This document shows, one piece after another, positions 20,620 to 28,991 of a stretch of DNA of 64,000 nucleotides. The notes under the pieces are model-generated. The model did no database searches and was not told the origin of the DNA. It saw only the letters and a list, made by a program, of their open reading frames with translations. The position numbers were made by a program, and so were the translations under genes. Position 1 is the stretch's first letter, and each line of letters begins with the position of its first letter. The stretch comes from Streptomyces sp. f51 (GTDB lineage Bacteria > Actinomycetota > Actinomycetes > Streptomycetales > Streptomycetaceae), in NCBI RefSeq assembly GCF_037940415.1, contig NZ_CP149798.1:1356001-1420000 (forward strand). The letters are read 5' to 3'.

Positions 20620-20794
20620 GGTGGGAACACCTTCCTGGTGCGGGGTGGAGGTCTCTGCGGGGCGCGAGCGCGCCCCGCACAAGGTTACCGGCCCCGCGGA
20701 CCCCGTATTACTGGCCCTTCCCGGCGGCCCTCCCGGGGGCGGTGCGGCGGCCCTTCGCGGCGGCGGTGGCGGCCGCCGCGCCCCCGCGCCGGTC

Positions 20795-21880
20795 TCACTG
20801 GCGCAGGGCCCAGCCCCGCTCCCGCAGGGCCGCGCCGAGCACCGGCACCGCCTTGGGCTCCACCATCAGCTGCACGAGGCCGGCCTGCTGACCGGTCGCG
20901 TGCTCGATGCGTACGTCCTCGATGTTGACCCCGGCCATCCCCGCGTCGGCGAAGATGCGGGCGAGCTGTCCCGGCTGGTCGTCGATGAGGACGGCCACGA
21001 CCTCGTAGACGCGCGGCGCGGAGCCGTGCTTGCCGGGGACGCGGACCTGGCCCGCGTTGCCGCGCCGCAGGACGTCCTCGATCCCGCCGGCGCCCTCGCG
21101 GCGCTTGGCCTCGTCCGAGGACTGGAGGGCGCGCAGGGCCTGGACCGTCTCGTCCAGGTCGGCGGAGACGTCCGCGAGGAGGTCCGCGACGGGGCCCGGG
21201 TTCGCGGAGAGGATGTCGATCCACATCCGGGGGTCGGAGGCCGCGATCCGCGTCACGTCGCGGATGCCCTGCCCGCACAGGCGTACCGCCGTCTCCTCCG
21301 CGTGCTCCAGGCGCGCGGCGACCATGCTGGACACCAGGTGCGGCATGTGGGAGACGAGCGCCACGGCGCGGTCGTGGGCGTCCGCGTCCATGACGACGGG
21401 CACGGCACGGCAGTGCGAGACCAGTTCCAGGGCGAGGTTCAGGACCTCGGTGTCCGTGTCCCGGGTCGGGGTGAGCACCCAGGGCCGGCCCTCGAAGAGG
21501 TCGCCGCTCGCGGCCAGCGGACCCGACTTCTCGCGGCCCGACATGGGGTGCGTGCCGATGTACGCGGTGAGGTCGAGGCCGAGCGCCTCCAGCTCGCGGC
21601 GGGGACCGCCCTTGACGCTGGCGACGTCCAGGTAGCCGCGGGCGAGGCCGCGGCGCATGGCGTCCGCGAGGGTGGCGGCCACGTGCGCCGGCGGTGCGGC
21701 GACGATCGCGAGGTCGACCGGACCCTCGGGCGTCTCGTCCGTGCCGGCGCCGAGCGCCGCCGCCGTACGGGCCTGCTCCGGGTCGTGGTCGGCGAGGTGG
21801 ACGACGACGCCGCGGGCGGCGAGCGCGAGGGCCGCGGACGTGCCGATCAGCCCGGTTCCGATGACGAGGGCGGTCCTCAC
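20795..21880 (-). CDS. tyrA: prephenate dehydrogenase with C-terminal ACT domain
   Basis: The 361-residue product makes the tyrosine precursor 4-hydroxyphenylpyruvate from prephenate with NAD. A Rossmann fold starts at residue 1 (TALVIGTGLIGTSAAL); THPMSGREKSGP is the substrate-binding block; a C-terminal ACT domain (VYEVVAVLIDDQPGQLARIF onward) probably mediates feedback control by tyrosine. It begins at GTG 21880, overlapping the aroH stop by GTGA, so chorismate mutase and dehydrogenase are made together. Confidence 0.95.
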   Translation of the reverse strand: MRTALVIGTGLIGTSAALALAARGVVVHLADHDPEQARTAAALGAGTDETPEGPVDLAIVAAPPAHVAATLADAMRRGLARGYLDVASVKGGPRRELEALGLDLTAYIGTHPMSGREKSGPLAASGDLFEGRPWVLTPTRDTDTEVLNLALELVSHCRAVPVVMDADAHDRAVALVSHMPHLVSSMVAARLEHAEETAVRLCGQGIRDVTRIAASDPRMWIDILSANPGPVADLLADVSADLDETVQALRALQSSDEAKRREGAGGIEDVLRRGNAGQVRVPGKHGSAPRVYEVVAVLIDDQPGQLARIFADAGMAGVNIEDVRIEHATGQQAGLVQLMVEPKAVPVLGAALRERGWALRQ

Positions 21881-22239
21881 TGGGCGATGTCCTTCCGCAG
21901 CGCGCCCGCGGCGCCCAGGTAGACGTGCACGACGTCGGCGCGCGGCCGGTCGGACTCGATGTGCGCGAGGACGCGGACGACCCGGGGCATCGCGCCGTCG
22001 ATGTCCAGCTCCTGCGCGCAGATCAGCGGGACGTCGACGATGCCGAGCTTGCGCGCCGCCGCGGCCGGGAAGTCGCTGTGCAGATCGGGCGTCGCCGTGA
22101 ACCAGATGCTGATCAGGTCGTCCGTGGTGAGCGCGTTGCGCTCCAGGATGGCGGTGAGCAGCTCGCTGACCTGCTCGTCCATGTGCCCGGCCTCGTCCCG
22201 TTCCAGTTGGACGGCGCCCCGGACCGCTCGTACCGCCAC
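21877..22239 (-). CDS. aroH: monofunctional chorismate mutase, AroH class
   Basis: The 120-residue product converts chorismate to prephenate. It matches the trimeric AroH type: VRAVRGAVQLERDEAGHM, ILERNALTTDDLISIWFTAT, DLHSDFPAAAARKLG and VPLICAQELDIDGAMPRVVR, with the active-site Arg and Glu residues in place. The GTG start has GAGGAG eight bases upstream. It is first in the leftward aroH-tyrA-cmk-plsC-der series. Confidence 0.96.
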   Translation of the reverse strand: MAVRAVRGAVQLERDEAGHMDEQVSELLTAILERNALTTDDLISIWFTATPDLHSDFPAAAARKLGIVDVPLICAQELDIDGAMPRVVRVLAHIESDRPRADVVHVYLGAAGALRKDIAQ

Positions 22240-22505
22240 GGTGATGCTCCTCGCTGATCTGTGCCGATCGGTGTGCGTGTCGTGTCACACCAGCGTAGTC
22301 AGCCCTCCGGGCGCGGGTGCGCGGCGCCCGCCTGACGAGACGGGCACCGGGCGCCCGTCGCGGCCCGCACCGGCCGCCCGGCCGTGTCGATGTCACCCGA
22401 ATCGCCCCATTCCTTCACCTCGGGCGCGAACGCGCCCGTGCGCCTCTGGACGCGGGCGCGCCCGTCCGCTCTCATGGCAGGAGACCCGCCCCGGGGGAGG
22501 ACCGG

Positions 22506-23183
22506 ATGAAGCGACCAGGACCCCTGCTGACGCTCCTCGCGGGGCTCGTGCTCGGTGTGATCCTGCTGACGCTCGACGTGACGACGGGGGCGAAGGGGAC
22601 GTCGAACCCGTACCGGCCGGCGTCGCCCGGCGTCTCGGTGTCGGCCACCGCCCCGGCCGCTTCCGCCTCTCCCCCGGTGAGCCCGCCGCCGAGCCCCTCG
22701 CCGTCCCGCACCGCCGTCGCCAACGGCGACTACGCGGGCCGCACCGACGACGACACCTCCGCCGTCGCCGTCTCCCTGCGCGGCGGCAGGGCGATCGCGT
22801 ACTTCTGCGACGGCCACGACAAGGAGTCCTGGCTGAAGGGCGACGTCGCGCAGGACGGCAGCATGAAGCTCACCGGCGGCAACGGCGACGAGCTGAACGG
22901 AACCCTCCGGGGCCACGAGCTGATCCGCGGCACCGCCGACGTCGGCGGGCAGCGGTACGCCTTCACGGCGGACCGGGCCGTTCGGCCCTCCGGCCTGTAC
23001 CGGGCGACGGCCACCGTGCGCGGCGCGAAGGTCGACGGCGGCTGGATCGTGCTGCCCGGCGGGAAGCAGGTCGGCGTCGTGGAGCGCGACGGCACGCCCT
23101 CGGCGGCACCGGAGATCGACCCGGAGACCGGCGCCGTGACGATCGACGGCCAGAAGATCACCGCCCGTCCTGTCACCCCCTGA
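22506..23183 (+). CDS. membrane-anchored exported protein, first gene of a Rieske redox unit
   Basis: The 225-residue product has one N-terminal membrane span (LLTLLAGLVLGVILLTLDVT), a Ser/Pro-rich linker and a beta-rich extracytoplasmic domain (NGDYAGRTDDDTSAVAVSLR, RAIAYFCDGHDKESWLKGDV) with one Cys. I do not recognise the domain. The ATG has GGGGGAGG five bases upstream. It lies 24 bp before the DUF6529-like gene in the same direction, so it is likely co-transcribed with the redox proteins. Confidence 0.8.
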   Translation: MKRPGPLLTLLAGLVLGVILLTLDVTTGAKGTSNPYRPASPGVSVSATAPAASASPPVSPPPSPSPSRTAVANGDYAGRTDDDTSAVAVSLRGGRAIAYFCDGHDKESWLKGDVAQDGSMKLTGGNGDELNGTLRGHELIRGTADVGGQRYAFTADRAVRPSGLYRATATVRGAKVDGGWIVLPGGKQVGVVERDGTPSAAPEIDPETGAVTIDGQKITARPVTP

Positions 23184-23207
23184 CCTCCTCTGCCACAGGA
23201 GCCGTTC

Positions 23208-23792
23208 ATGACCGTGGACCCGAACGCCGCCACCCAGGGCTTCCCTCCCCCGCCCCCCGGCCACGACCGTCCCGGCGCGGCGCGCTATCTGGTCCCGGCC
23301 CTGGTCGCCGCGGCCGTCGCGGTCGGCCTCGGCGTCTACGGCAAGGTCCACGACCCCACGGGCACGGCCTTCGACCTCGCCGGGTTCAGCAGTACCGGTG
23401 CCGTGAAGTCCTGGCTGGCGACGACGGCGTTCTTCTTCGCGCTCGTCCAGCTCGTCTCGGCGCTGATGATGTACGGAAAGCTGCCGGGCCCGGGATGGTC
23501 GGCGGCACTGCACCGGTGGTCGGGGCGCATCGCGTTCCTGGTGACGGTGCCCGTCGCGGTGCACTGCCTGTACGCGTTGGGCTATCAGACGTACAGCACC
23601 CGGGTCATGTGGCACTCGCTCCTGGGGTGCTTCTTCTTCGGTGCCTTCAGTGCCAAGATGCTGCTGCTCCGCTCGGAGCGCCTGCCCGGCTGGCTGCTGC
23701 CGGTCATCGGCGGCCTCGTCTTCGCCGTGCTCACCGCCATCTGGCTGACCTCCGCCTTCTGGTTCTTCCGTACGTTCGGAGTGACGACATGA
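23208..23792 (+). CDS. polytopic membrane protein, cytochrome-b-like (DUF6529 type)
   Basis: The 194-residue product has about five membrane helices after a Pro-rich N-terminus. Histidines sit inside or at the ends of helices (LHRWSGRIAFLVTVP, VAVHCLYALG, VMWHSLLGC), a pattern expected for b-heme ligation as in ferric-reductase-like or cytochrome b561-like proteins. That is inference; I recall the family as DUF6529 in streptomycetes. AGGAG stands seven bases before the ATG, and the stop overlaps the Rieske gene by ATGA, strongly suggesting that the two proteins work together in electron transfer. Confidence 0.8.
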   Translation: MTVDPNAATQGFPPPPPGHDRPGAARYLVPALVAAAVAVGLGVYGKVHDPTGTAFDLAGFSSTGAVKSWLATTAFFFALVQLVSALMMYGKLPGPGWSAALHRWSGRIAFLVTVPVAVHCLYALGYQTYSTRVMWHSLLGCFFFGAFSAKMLLLRSERLPGWLLPVIGGLVFAVLTAIWLTSAFWFFRTFGVTT

Positions 23793-24199
23793 CCAACCCC
23801 TCGACGCGGCGCACGGTGATCCTCGCCACGGGGGCGTCCGCGCTGCTCGCCGGGTGCAGCCAGTACGGCAGCGGCGGCGACTCCTCCAGCGCGTCCCCCA
23901 ACACCTCGGGCGGCGGGGAACTCGCCACGACGGGCGACATCCCGGTCGGCGGCGGCACGGTCTTCACCGACCGCAAGATCGTGGTCACCCAGCCGACGAA
24001 GGGCGACTTCAAGGCCTTCTCGGCGATCTGCACGCATCTGGGGTGCCTGGTGAACAAGGTGGCGGACGGGACCATCGACTGCCCGTGCCACGGGAGCAGG
24101 TTCAGCGTCGAGGACGGTGCGGTCAAGGCCGGTCCCGCGCCGCGCCCGCTGCCCGCGGAGAAGATCACGGTGGAGGGAAACTCGATCCGCCTGGCGTGA
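23789..24199 (+). CDS. Rieske [2Fe-2S] lipoprotein
   Basis: The 136-residue exported protein has a signal region with lipobox SALLAGC (Cys near residue 22) and possible Tat features (STRRTVIL). A Rieske fold follows, with CTHLGC near residue 85 and CPCHGSRF near 100 supplying the two Cys and two His of the cluster. It is therefore anchored on the outer face of the membrane beside the cytochrome-b-like product encoded just upstream (ATGA overlap). The electron donor and acceptor are unknown. Confidence 0.92.
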   Translation: MTNPSTRRTVILATGASALLAGCSQYGSGGDSSSASPNTSGGGELATTGDIPVGGGTVFTDRKIVVTQPTKGDFKAFSAICTHLGCLVNKVADGTIDCPCHGSRFSVEDGAVKAGPAPRPLPAEKITVEGNSIRLA

Positions 24200-24220
24200 A
24201 CGGGCCCGTACGCTCCGGAC

Positions 24221-25003
24221 ATGAGCTCCGAGTCCCCGGCACCCCTGGCATCGCAGGCACCTGGAACACCCCGGACGCCTCCCGCCCCCTCGCCGGCCCC
24301 GGCGGCCGGGCTCTCCCTGGTGCGGGACCACACGGTCTACTCCTGTGTGATGGGCTCACGCGCGTTCGGCCTGGCCACGGACGACAGCGACACCGACCTC
24401 CGGGGCGTCTTCCTCGCCCCGACCGCGCTGTTCTGGCGGTTCGAGAAACCGCCGACGCACGTCGAGGGCCCGGCGCCGGAGCAGTTCAGCTGGGAACTGG
24501 AGCGGTTCTGCGCCCTCGCGCTGCGCGCCAACCCGAACATCCTGGAGTGCCTGCACTCCCCGCTCGTCGAGTACGCCGACGACACCGGCCGCCAACTCCT
24601 CGCCCTGCGCGGGGCGTTCCTCTCCCGCCAGGCGCACGAGACCTTCACCCGCTACGCCCTGGGCCAGCGCAGGAAGCTGGAGGCCGACGTCCGCTCGCAC
24701 GGCGCGCCGCGCTGGAAGCACGCCATGCATCTGCTGCGCCTGCTGACGAGTGCGCGCGATCTGCTGCGCACCGGGTCCCTGACGATCGACGTCACGGACC
24801 GGCGCGAGCCGCTGCTCGCGGTGAAGCGGGGCGAGGTGCCCTGGCCCGAGGTCGAACGCCGGATGGTCCGGCTCGCGGCCGAGAGCGACGAGGCCGCCCA
24901 CCGCAGCCCGCTCCCGCCCGAGCCGGACCACGCTCGCGTGCAGGACTTCCTGATCCGGGTCCGCCGCGCCTCGGCGCTCCAGGACCCCGCCGGGGACGGC
25001 TAG
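24221..25003 (+). CDS. predicted nucleotidyltransferase (Pol-beta superfamily, COG3541-like), copy 1
   Basis: The 260-residue product carries the nucleotidyltransferase core GSRAFGLATDDSDTDLRG: Gly45-Ser46 followed by the metal-binding Asp57 and Asp59. A helical C-terminal part with LECLHSPLVEY and RRKLEADVRSHGAPRWKHAM follows. The first 30 residues are Pro/Ala-rich. The nucleotide and target are unknown. It converges on a second homologue with a 4-bp overlap (25000-25003) and lies next to an ADP-ribosylglycohydrolase and an NrtR-type regulator. Confidence 0.85.
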   Translation: MSSESPAPLASQAPGTPRTPPAPSPAPAAGLSLVRDHTVYSCVMGSRAFGLATDDSDTDLRGVFLAPTALFWRFEKPPTHVEGPAPEQFSWELERFCALALRANPNILECLHSPLVEYADDTGRQLLALRGAFLSRQAHETFTRYALGQRRKLEADVRSHGAPRWKHAMHLLRLLTSARDLLRTGSLTIDVTDRREPLLAVKRGEVPWPEVERRMVRLAAESDEAAHRSPLPPEPDHARVQDFLIRVRRASALQDPAGDG

Positions 25004-25797
25004 GACGCCGTCCGCTCCCCCGACGCCGTCCAGGACCCCGTGATTCCGTCCAGGCGGGCCCTGACGACGAAGGCGTCCAGGGCGTCGTACGCGGAGGGGG
25101 CGTCCGGGAGCGTCGAGGCGTCCTGCGCCTCGTCGAGGAGGACGTGCAGCCGCTCCACGTCCTCCTCCACGCGCGCGTGCGGGACGTCGGCGGCCCCGTG
25201 CTCGCGCTCCGCCTTCGCGGCGATCAGGTCCGGGAGGTACGCGGGGGACGCGATCTGCCCGGCCAGCGTGGGCAGATCGGCCTGCACCTCGCCGCTGCGC
25301 ATGAGGTGGATGCCGGTGAGCAGCACCCTGAACGTGTAGAGCAGCGGCTTGAGTTCGCCGCTCTTCTCGAAGAGCCGCCACTGCGTGGCCGCGAACCCGC
25401 GGTAGTGGTGGGCGTGATGGCGGGTGACGACCCCGGGGGCGAGCGAGATCAGCTCACGGTGTCCGTCGCCGCTGTGCACGACCAGCGGCGACAGCAGCTG
25501 CTCCAGGACGTAGCCGTTGCGGCGCAGCATCAGCCGGACGAACTTGCGCAGGTCGTGGGTGACCAGGTCCATCTCGGTCCCGTCCCGCACCCACATCCTC
25601 GACCGGGTCTCCTCCGGCTCGCGCAGCCCCACCAGATCGGCCGTCGGCAGCACGTGGACACCGCGCAGGTCGACATCGGAGTCGCGCGAGGGGAAGCCGT
25701 ACAGGTGCGCCCCGGAGACGGTGGCGAAGAGCACGGGGTCGGGCTGTTCGCGCACCACGCTCGCGAGGTCGGCGCCGATGCCGGGGACGTCTGTCAT
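25000..25797 (-). CDS. predicted nucleotidyltransferase (COG3541-like), copy 2
   Basis: The 265-residue product has the related core SGAHLYGFPSRDSDVDLRG, in which the first motif reads Gly29-Ala30 instead of Gly-Ser while the acidic pair Asp41/Asp43 is kept. The downstream LEQLLSPLVVHSG and LYTFRVLLTGIHLMRSGEV align in style with copy 1. It starts three bases after the stop of the ADP-ribosylglycohydrolase, so it is the third gene of the leftward nrtR-draG-like unit. The Ser-to-Ala change could alter activity or be a tolerated family variant. Confidence 0.85.
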   Translation of the reverse strand: MTDVPGIGADLASVVREQPDPVLFATVSGAHLYGFPSRDSDVDLRGVHVLPTADLVGLREPEETRSRMWVRDGTEMDLVTHDLRKFVRLMLRRNGYVLEQLLSPLVVHSGDGHRELISLAPGVVTRHHAHHYRGFAATQWRLFEKSGELKPLLYTFRVLLTGIHLMRSGEVQADLPTLAGQIASPAYLPDLIAAKAEREHGAADVPHARVEEDVERLHVLLDEAQDASTLPDAPSAYDALDAFVVRARLDGITGSWTASGERTAS

Positions 25798-25800
25798 GGA

Positions 25801-26823
25801 TCAAGCATCCCAGAGGGCCCCCAGCGCCATGAGGTCGCTGTGGTACTCGATGCGGTCGGCCCACTCGGCCGGCCAGACGTCCGAGCCGTGGTGGGCGCCC
25901 GCGAAGGCGCCGGTCAGGCAGGCGATGGAGTCGGAGTCGCCCGAGGTGCAGGCGGCCCGGCGCAGCGCGGTCAGGGGTTCGTCGGCGAACATCAGGAAGC
26001 ACAGCAGGCCGGTGGCGAACGCCTCTTCGGCGATCCAGCCCTCGCCGGTGGCCAGACAGGGGTCGGCCTCGGGCGAGGCCGTGCGCACGGCCAGACGGAG
26101 GTTCTCCAGGACCGCGATGCACTCGTCCCAGCCGCGCGCTATGTACTGCTCGGGTGTGGCGTCGTGGCAGAAGGTCCACAGGTCGCCGAGCCAGCGGGAG
26201 TGGTAGCGGTGCCGGTTCTCGTGCGCGTACGAGAGCAGCAGGCCGATCAGCTCGGCCGGCCGTGTGCCCTGGGAGAGCAGTCGCACGGTGTGGGCGGTGA
26301 GGTCGGAGGCGGCGAGCGCGGTGGGGTGGCCGTGGGTGAGCGCGGCCTGCAACTGGGCGGCGCCCGCGCGCTGTTCGTCGCTGAGTCCGCCGACCAGTCC
26401 GACGGGCGCCACGCGCATGTTGGCGCCGCAGCCCTTGGAACCGGTCTGGCTGGCCTCCTGCCAGCGGCGCTTCTCGTCCTTGAGAAGCTCGCAGGCGACC
26501 AGGCAGGTGCGGCCGGGGGCCCGGTTGTTCTCGGGCGACTGGTACCAGTTCACGAACTCCTCGCGCACCGGCCGTTCCATCCGCAGCGGGCCGAGCAGTC
26601 CGCGGTCCATGGCGGTGCGCAGTCCGTGGGCCAGCGCCAGGGTCATCTGGGTGTCGTCGGTGACGATCGCGGGGCGGGGCAGCGCCATCTGCGGCCAGGG
26701 GCCGCACTTGTCGAGGATGGCGGGCACGGTGCTGAACTCGGTGGGGAACCCGAGCGCGTCGCCGAGGGCCAGGCCGATGAGGGCGCCGGTGGCCGCGCGT
26801 TTGGTGAGGGTCGTGCTGGTCAT
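25801..26823 (-). CDS. ADP-ribosylglycohydrolase family protein
   Basis: The 340-residue product matches the DraG/ARH all-helical family that removes ADP-ribose from proteins or other acceptors using two metal ions. Key blocks are GALIGLALGDALGFPTEF at the N-terminus, VTDDTQMTLAL near residue 55 (metal-binding TDDT), and TSGDSDSIACLTGAFAGAHHG near 295 (second Asp cluster). ATG 26823 has AAGGA eight bases upstream and lies 11 bp after the nrtR stop. The substrate is unknown. Confidence 0.92.
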   Translation of the reverse strand: MTSTTLTKRAATGALIGLALGDALGFPTEFSTVPAILDKCGPWPQMALPRPAIVTDDTQMTLALAHGLRTAMDRGLLGPLRMERPVREEFVNWYQSPENNRAPGRTCLVACELLKDEKRRWQEASQTGSKGCGANMRVAPVGLVGGLSDEQRAGAAQLQAALTHGHPTALAASDLTAHTVRLLSQGTRPAELIGLLLSYAHENRHRYHSRWLGDLWTFCHDATPEQYIARGWDECIAVLENLRLAVRTASPEADPCLATGEGWIAEEAFATGLLCFLMFADEPLTALRRAACTSGDSDSIACLTGAFAGAHHGSDVWPAEWADRIEYHSDLMALGALWDA

Positions 26824-26834
26824 CGGGGCCGTCC

Positions 26835-27578
26835 TTACGAGGTGGGACGCAGCAGGGGTGGGTGCAGTACCTTGGCGCCGCCCGCGCGGTAGAGGGCGGC
26901 GGGTTTGCCGCGGCCGCCGGTGAGGCGCGCGGCGCCGGGGACCTGTTCGACGAATCCGGGCGTCGCGAGGACCTTGCGGCGGAAGTTGGGCCGGTCGAGG
27001 ACGGTGCCCCACACCGTCTCGTAGACGTGCTGGAGCTCTCCGAGGGTGAACTCGGGCGGGCAGAAGGACGTGGCGAGACAGGAGTACTCGAGCTTGGCGC
27101 CCACGCGGTCGTGGGCGTCGGCGAGGATCCGGTCGTGGTCGAAGGCGAGCGGGCCGAGGTCGTCGAACGGCAGCCACAGGGCCCGCGCCGCGTCGCCGCC
27201 GCCGTGCGGTTCGGGAGGGTCGGGCAGCAGCGCGGCGAAGGCGACGGAGACGACCCGCATACGGGGGTCGCGGCCGGGTTCGCTGTAGGTGCGCAGCTGC
27301 TCCAGGTGGAGGCCCGTCAGGTCCGACAGGCCGGTCTCCTCGGCGAGTTCACGCCGGGCCGCCTCCTCGGCGGACTCGCGGGGCAGGACGAAGCCGCCGG
27401 GCAGGGCCCAGCTGCCGGCGTAGGGCTCCGTGCCCCGCTCGACGAGCAGGACCTGGAGGGCGCCCGCGCGCACGGTCAGGACGGCCAGGTCGACGGTGAC
27501 GGCGAAGGGCTCGAAGGCGTATTTGTCGTAGCCCTCGGGTGCCGCGCCCCCGGGCGTGCGGCTCTCCCCTGTCTCCAC
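26835..27578 (-). CDS. nrtR: NrtR-type Nudix/winged-helix regulator
   Basis: The 247-residue product has an N-terminal Nudix domain (VLLVERGTEPYAGSWALPGG, then RRELAEETGL) and a C-terminal winged-helix region (PPEFTLGELQHVYETVWG, NFRRKVLATPGFVEQV). This is the architecture of NrtR, an ADP-ribose-sensing repressor of NAD metabolism. The GTG at 27578 follows GAGAGG. A perfect inverted repeat in its own promoter (27588-27635) suggests autorepression and control of the downstream ADP-ribosylglycohydrolase and nucleotidyltransferase genes. Confidence 0.88.
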   Translation of the reverse strand: METGESRTPGGAAPEGYDKYAFEPFAVTVDLAVLTVRAGALQVLLVERGTEPYAGSWALPGGFVLPRESAEEAARRELAEETGLSDLTGLHLEQLRTYSEPGRDPRMRVVSVAFAALLPDPPEPHGGGDAARALWLPFDDLGPLAFDHDRILADAHDRVGAKLEYSCLATSFCPPEFTLGELQHVYETVWGTVLDRPNFRRKVLATPGFVEQVPGAARLTGGRGKPAALYRAGGAKVLHPPLLRPTS

Positions 27579-27587
27579 CCCGCACCT

Positions 27588-27635
27588 CTCCCTTTATGGT
27601 CAACCTGACCATGGTCACTACGACTATAAAGGGAG
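27588..27635 (-). promoter_or_regulatory. nrtR promoter/operator (nested inverted repeats)
   Basis: An outer 10-bp repeat, CTCCCTTTAT (27588-27597) and ATAAAGGGAG (27626-27635), encloses an inner operator-like repeat ATGGTCA-acc-TGACCAT (27596-27612). On the minus strand TATAGT (27623-27628) could be a -10 with TTGTTG 17 bp upstream, placing the inner repeat over the transcription start. A self-regulatory NrtR site is the simplest reading. Confidence 0.7.
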
Positions 27636-27752
27636 CGGTGGGTGTCAACAAGGTTCTCGGTCAGGGAAGTTGCGACTCCTTGGGCCGAGGCGGAAACACG
27701 GCGGCCGGTCCCGGAGAAACTCCGGGACCGGCCGTCGTACGAGCGGGAGGGA

Positions 27753-28991
27753 TCAGAGACCGACCTCGGCCATGAGCATGCCGACCTCGGTGTTCGACAG
27801 ACGGCGCAGCCAGCCCGACTTCTGGTCGCCCAGGGTGATCGGGCCGAACGCGACGCGCACCAGCTTGTCGACCGGGAAGCCGGCCTCGGCGAGCATGCGG
27901 CGCACGATGTGCTTGCGGCCCTCGTGCAGGGTCACCTCGACGAGGTAGTTCTTGCCGGTCTGCTCGACGACCCGGAAGTGGTCCGCCTTCGCGTAACCGT
28001 CCTCCAGCTGGATGCCGTCCTTGAGCCGCTTGCCCAGGTCGCGCGGGATCGGGCCCACGATGTGCGCGAGGTAGACCTTCTTCACGCCGTACTTGGGGTG
28101 GGTCAGCCGGTGCGCCAGCTCGCCGTGGTTGGTGAGCAGGATGACACCCTCGGTCTCGGTGTCGAGCCGGCCCACGTGGAAGAGCCGCGTCTCGCGGTTC
28201 GTCACGTAGTCGCCGAGGCACTGGCGGCCCTCGTTGTCCTCCATGGTGGAGACGACACCGGCCGGCTTGTTCAGCGAGAAGAACTGGTACGACTGCGTGG
28301 CGACGGTCAGGCCGTCGACCTTGATCTCGTCCTTGTCCGTGTCGACCCGGAGACCCTGCTCCAGCACGATCTGGCCGTTGACCTCGACCCTGGCCTGGTC
28401 GACCAGCTCCTCGCAGGCACGCCGCGAGCCGTAGCCGGCGCGCGCGAGCACCTTCTGAAGGCGCTCGCCCTCCTCCTCGGCGCCCGGGAAGGTCTTGGGC
28501 AGCTTGATCTCCGGCTTGCCCGCGTACCGGTCGCGGTTGCGCTCCTCGGCCCGCGTCTCGTACTCGCGCGAGCGGGCGGGCTCGGTGCGGCCGCCGCGCT
28601 GCTGGCCCTGCTTGGGGCCGCCCTTGGCACCACCGCGCGCCGAGGCGCCGCGCCCGGACTTCGGGCCTTCGTGCGAGCCCCCGGGGCCTACGTCGTAGCG
28701 ACGCTCCTCGGGACGGGGCTTGCTGGGACGCTTCGGCTGGTCGTCACGCCCCGCCGCCGAACTCCTCGGCTGGAAGCCGCCGCCGCCCGTACCGCGGGAG
28801 CCGCCGCCGCTTCCGCCGCGCGAACCGCCGCCGCTTCCGCCGCGGGAGCCGCCACCGCTTCCGCCGCGCGAGCCACCGCCCCCGCCGGCCCCGCGGGGCG
28901 CGCCGCTGCCACGCGAACCGCCACTCCCGCCGGTTCCGCGCGGGTTGCCGCGCCCGCTGTTCCTGCCACTGCCGCTGCCACTGCTTCGCAT
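27753..28991 (-). CDS. rluB: 23S rRNA pseudouridine synthase, RluB/RsuA family
   Basis: The 412-residue product has an S4 RNA-binding domain (about 175-235: RLQKVLARAGYGSRRACEEL) and the RsuA/RluB catalytic domain with GRLDTETEGVILLTN, which holds the catalytic Asp, and RKHIVRRML. The first 165 residues are a Gly/Ser/Arg-rich low-complexity extension with GGSRGGSGGGS units, much longer than in other phyla. ATG 28991 overlaps the scpB stop (TGATG), placing it in the scpA-scpB-rluB unit. Confidence 0.95.
   Translation of the reverse strand: MRSSGSGSGRNSGRGNPRGTGGSGGSRGSGAPRGAGGGGGSRGGSGGGSRGGSGGGSRGGSGGGSRGTGGGGFQPRSSAAGRDDQPKRPSKPRPEERRYDVGPGGSHEGPKSGRGASARGGAKGGPKQGQQRGGRTEPARSREYETRAEERNRDRYAGKPEIKLPKTFPGAEEEGERLQKVLARAGYGSRRACEELVDQARVEVNGQIVLEQGLRVDTDKDEIKVDGLTVATQSYQFFSLNKPAGVVSTMEDNEGRQCLGDYVTNRETRLFHVGRLDTETEGVILLTNHGELAHRLTHPKYGVKKVYLAHIVGPIPRDLGKRLKDGIQLEDGYAKADHFRVVEQTGKNYLVEVTLHEGRKHIVRRMLAEAGFPVDKLVRVAFGPITLGDQKSGWLRRLSNTEVGMLMAEVGL

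Noticed and set aside
20540..21922. Long + strand frame opposite tyrA
   Set aside because: Shadow frame of a well-supported gene; no ribosome site and low-complexity translation.
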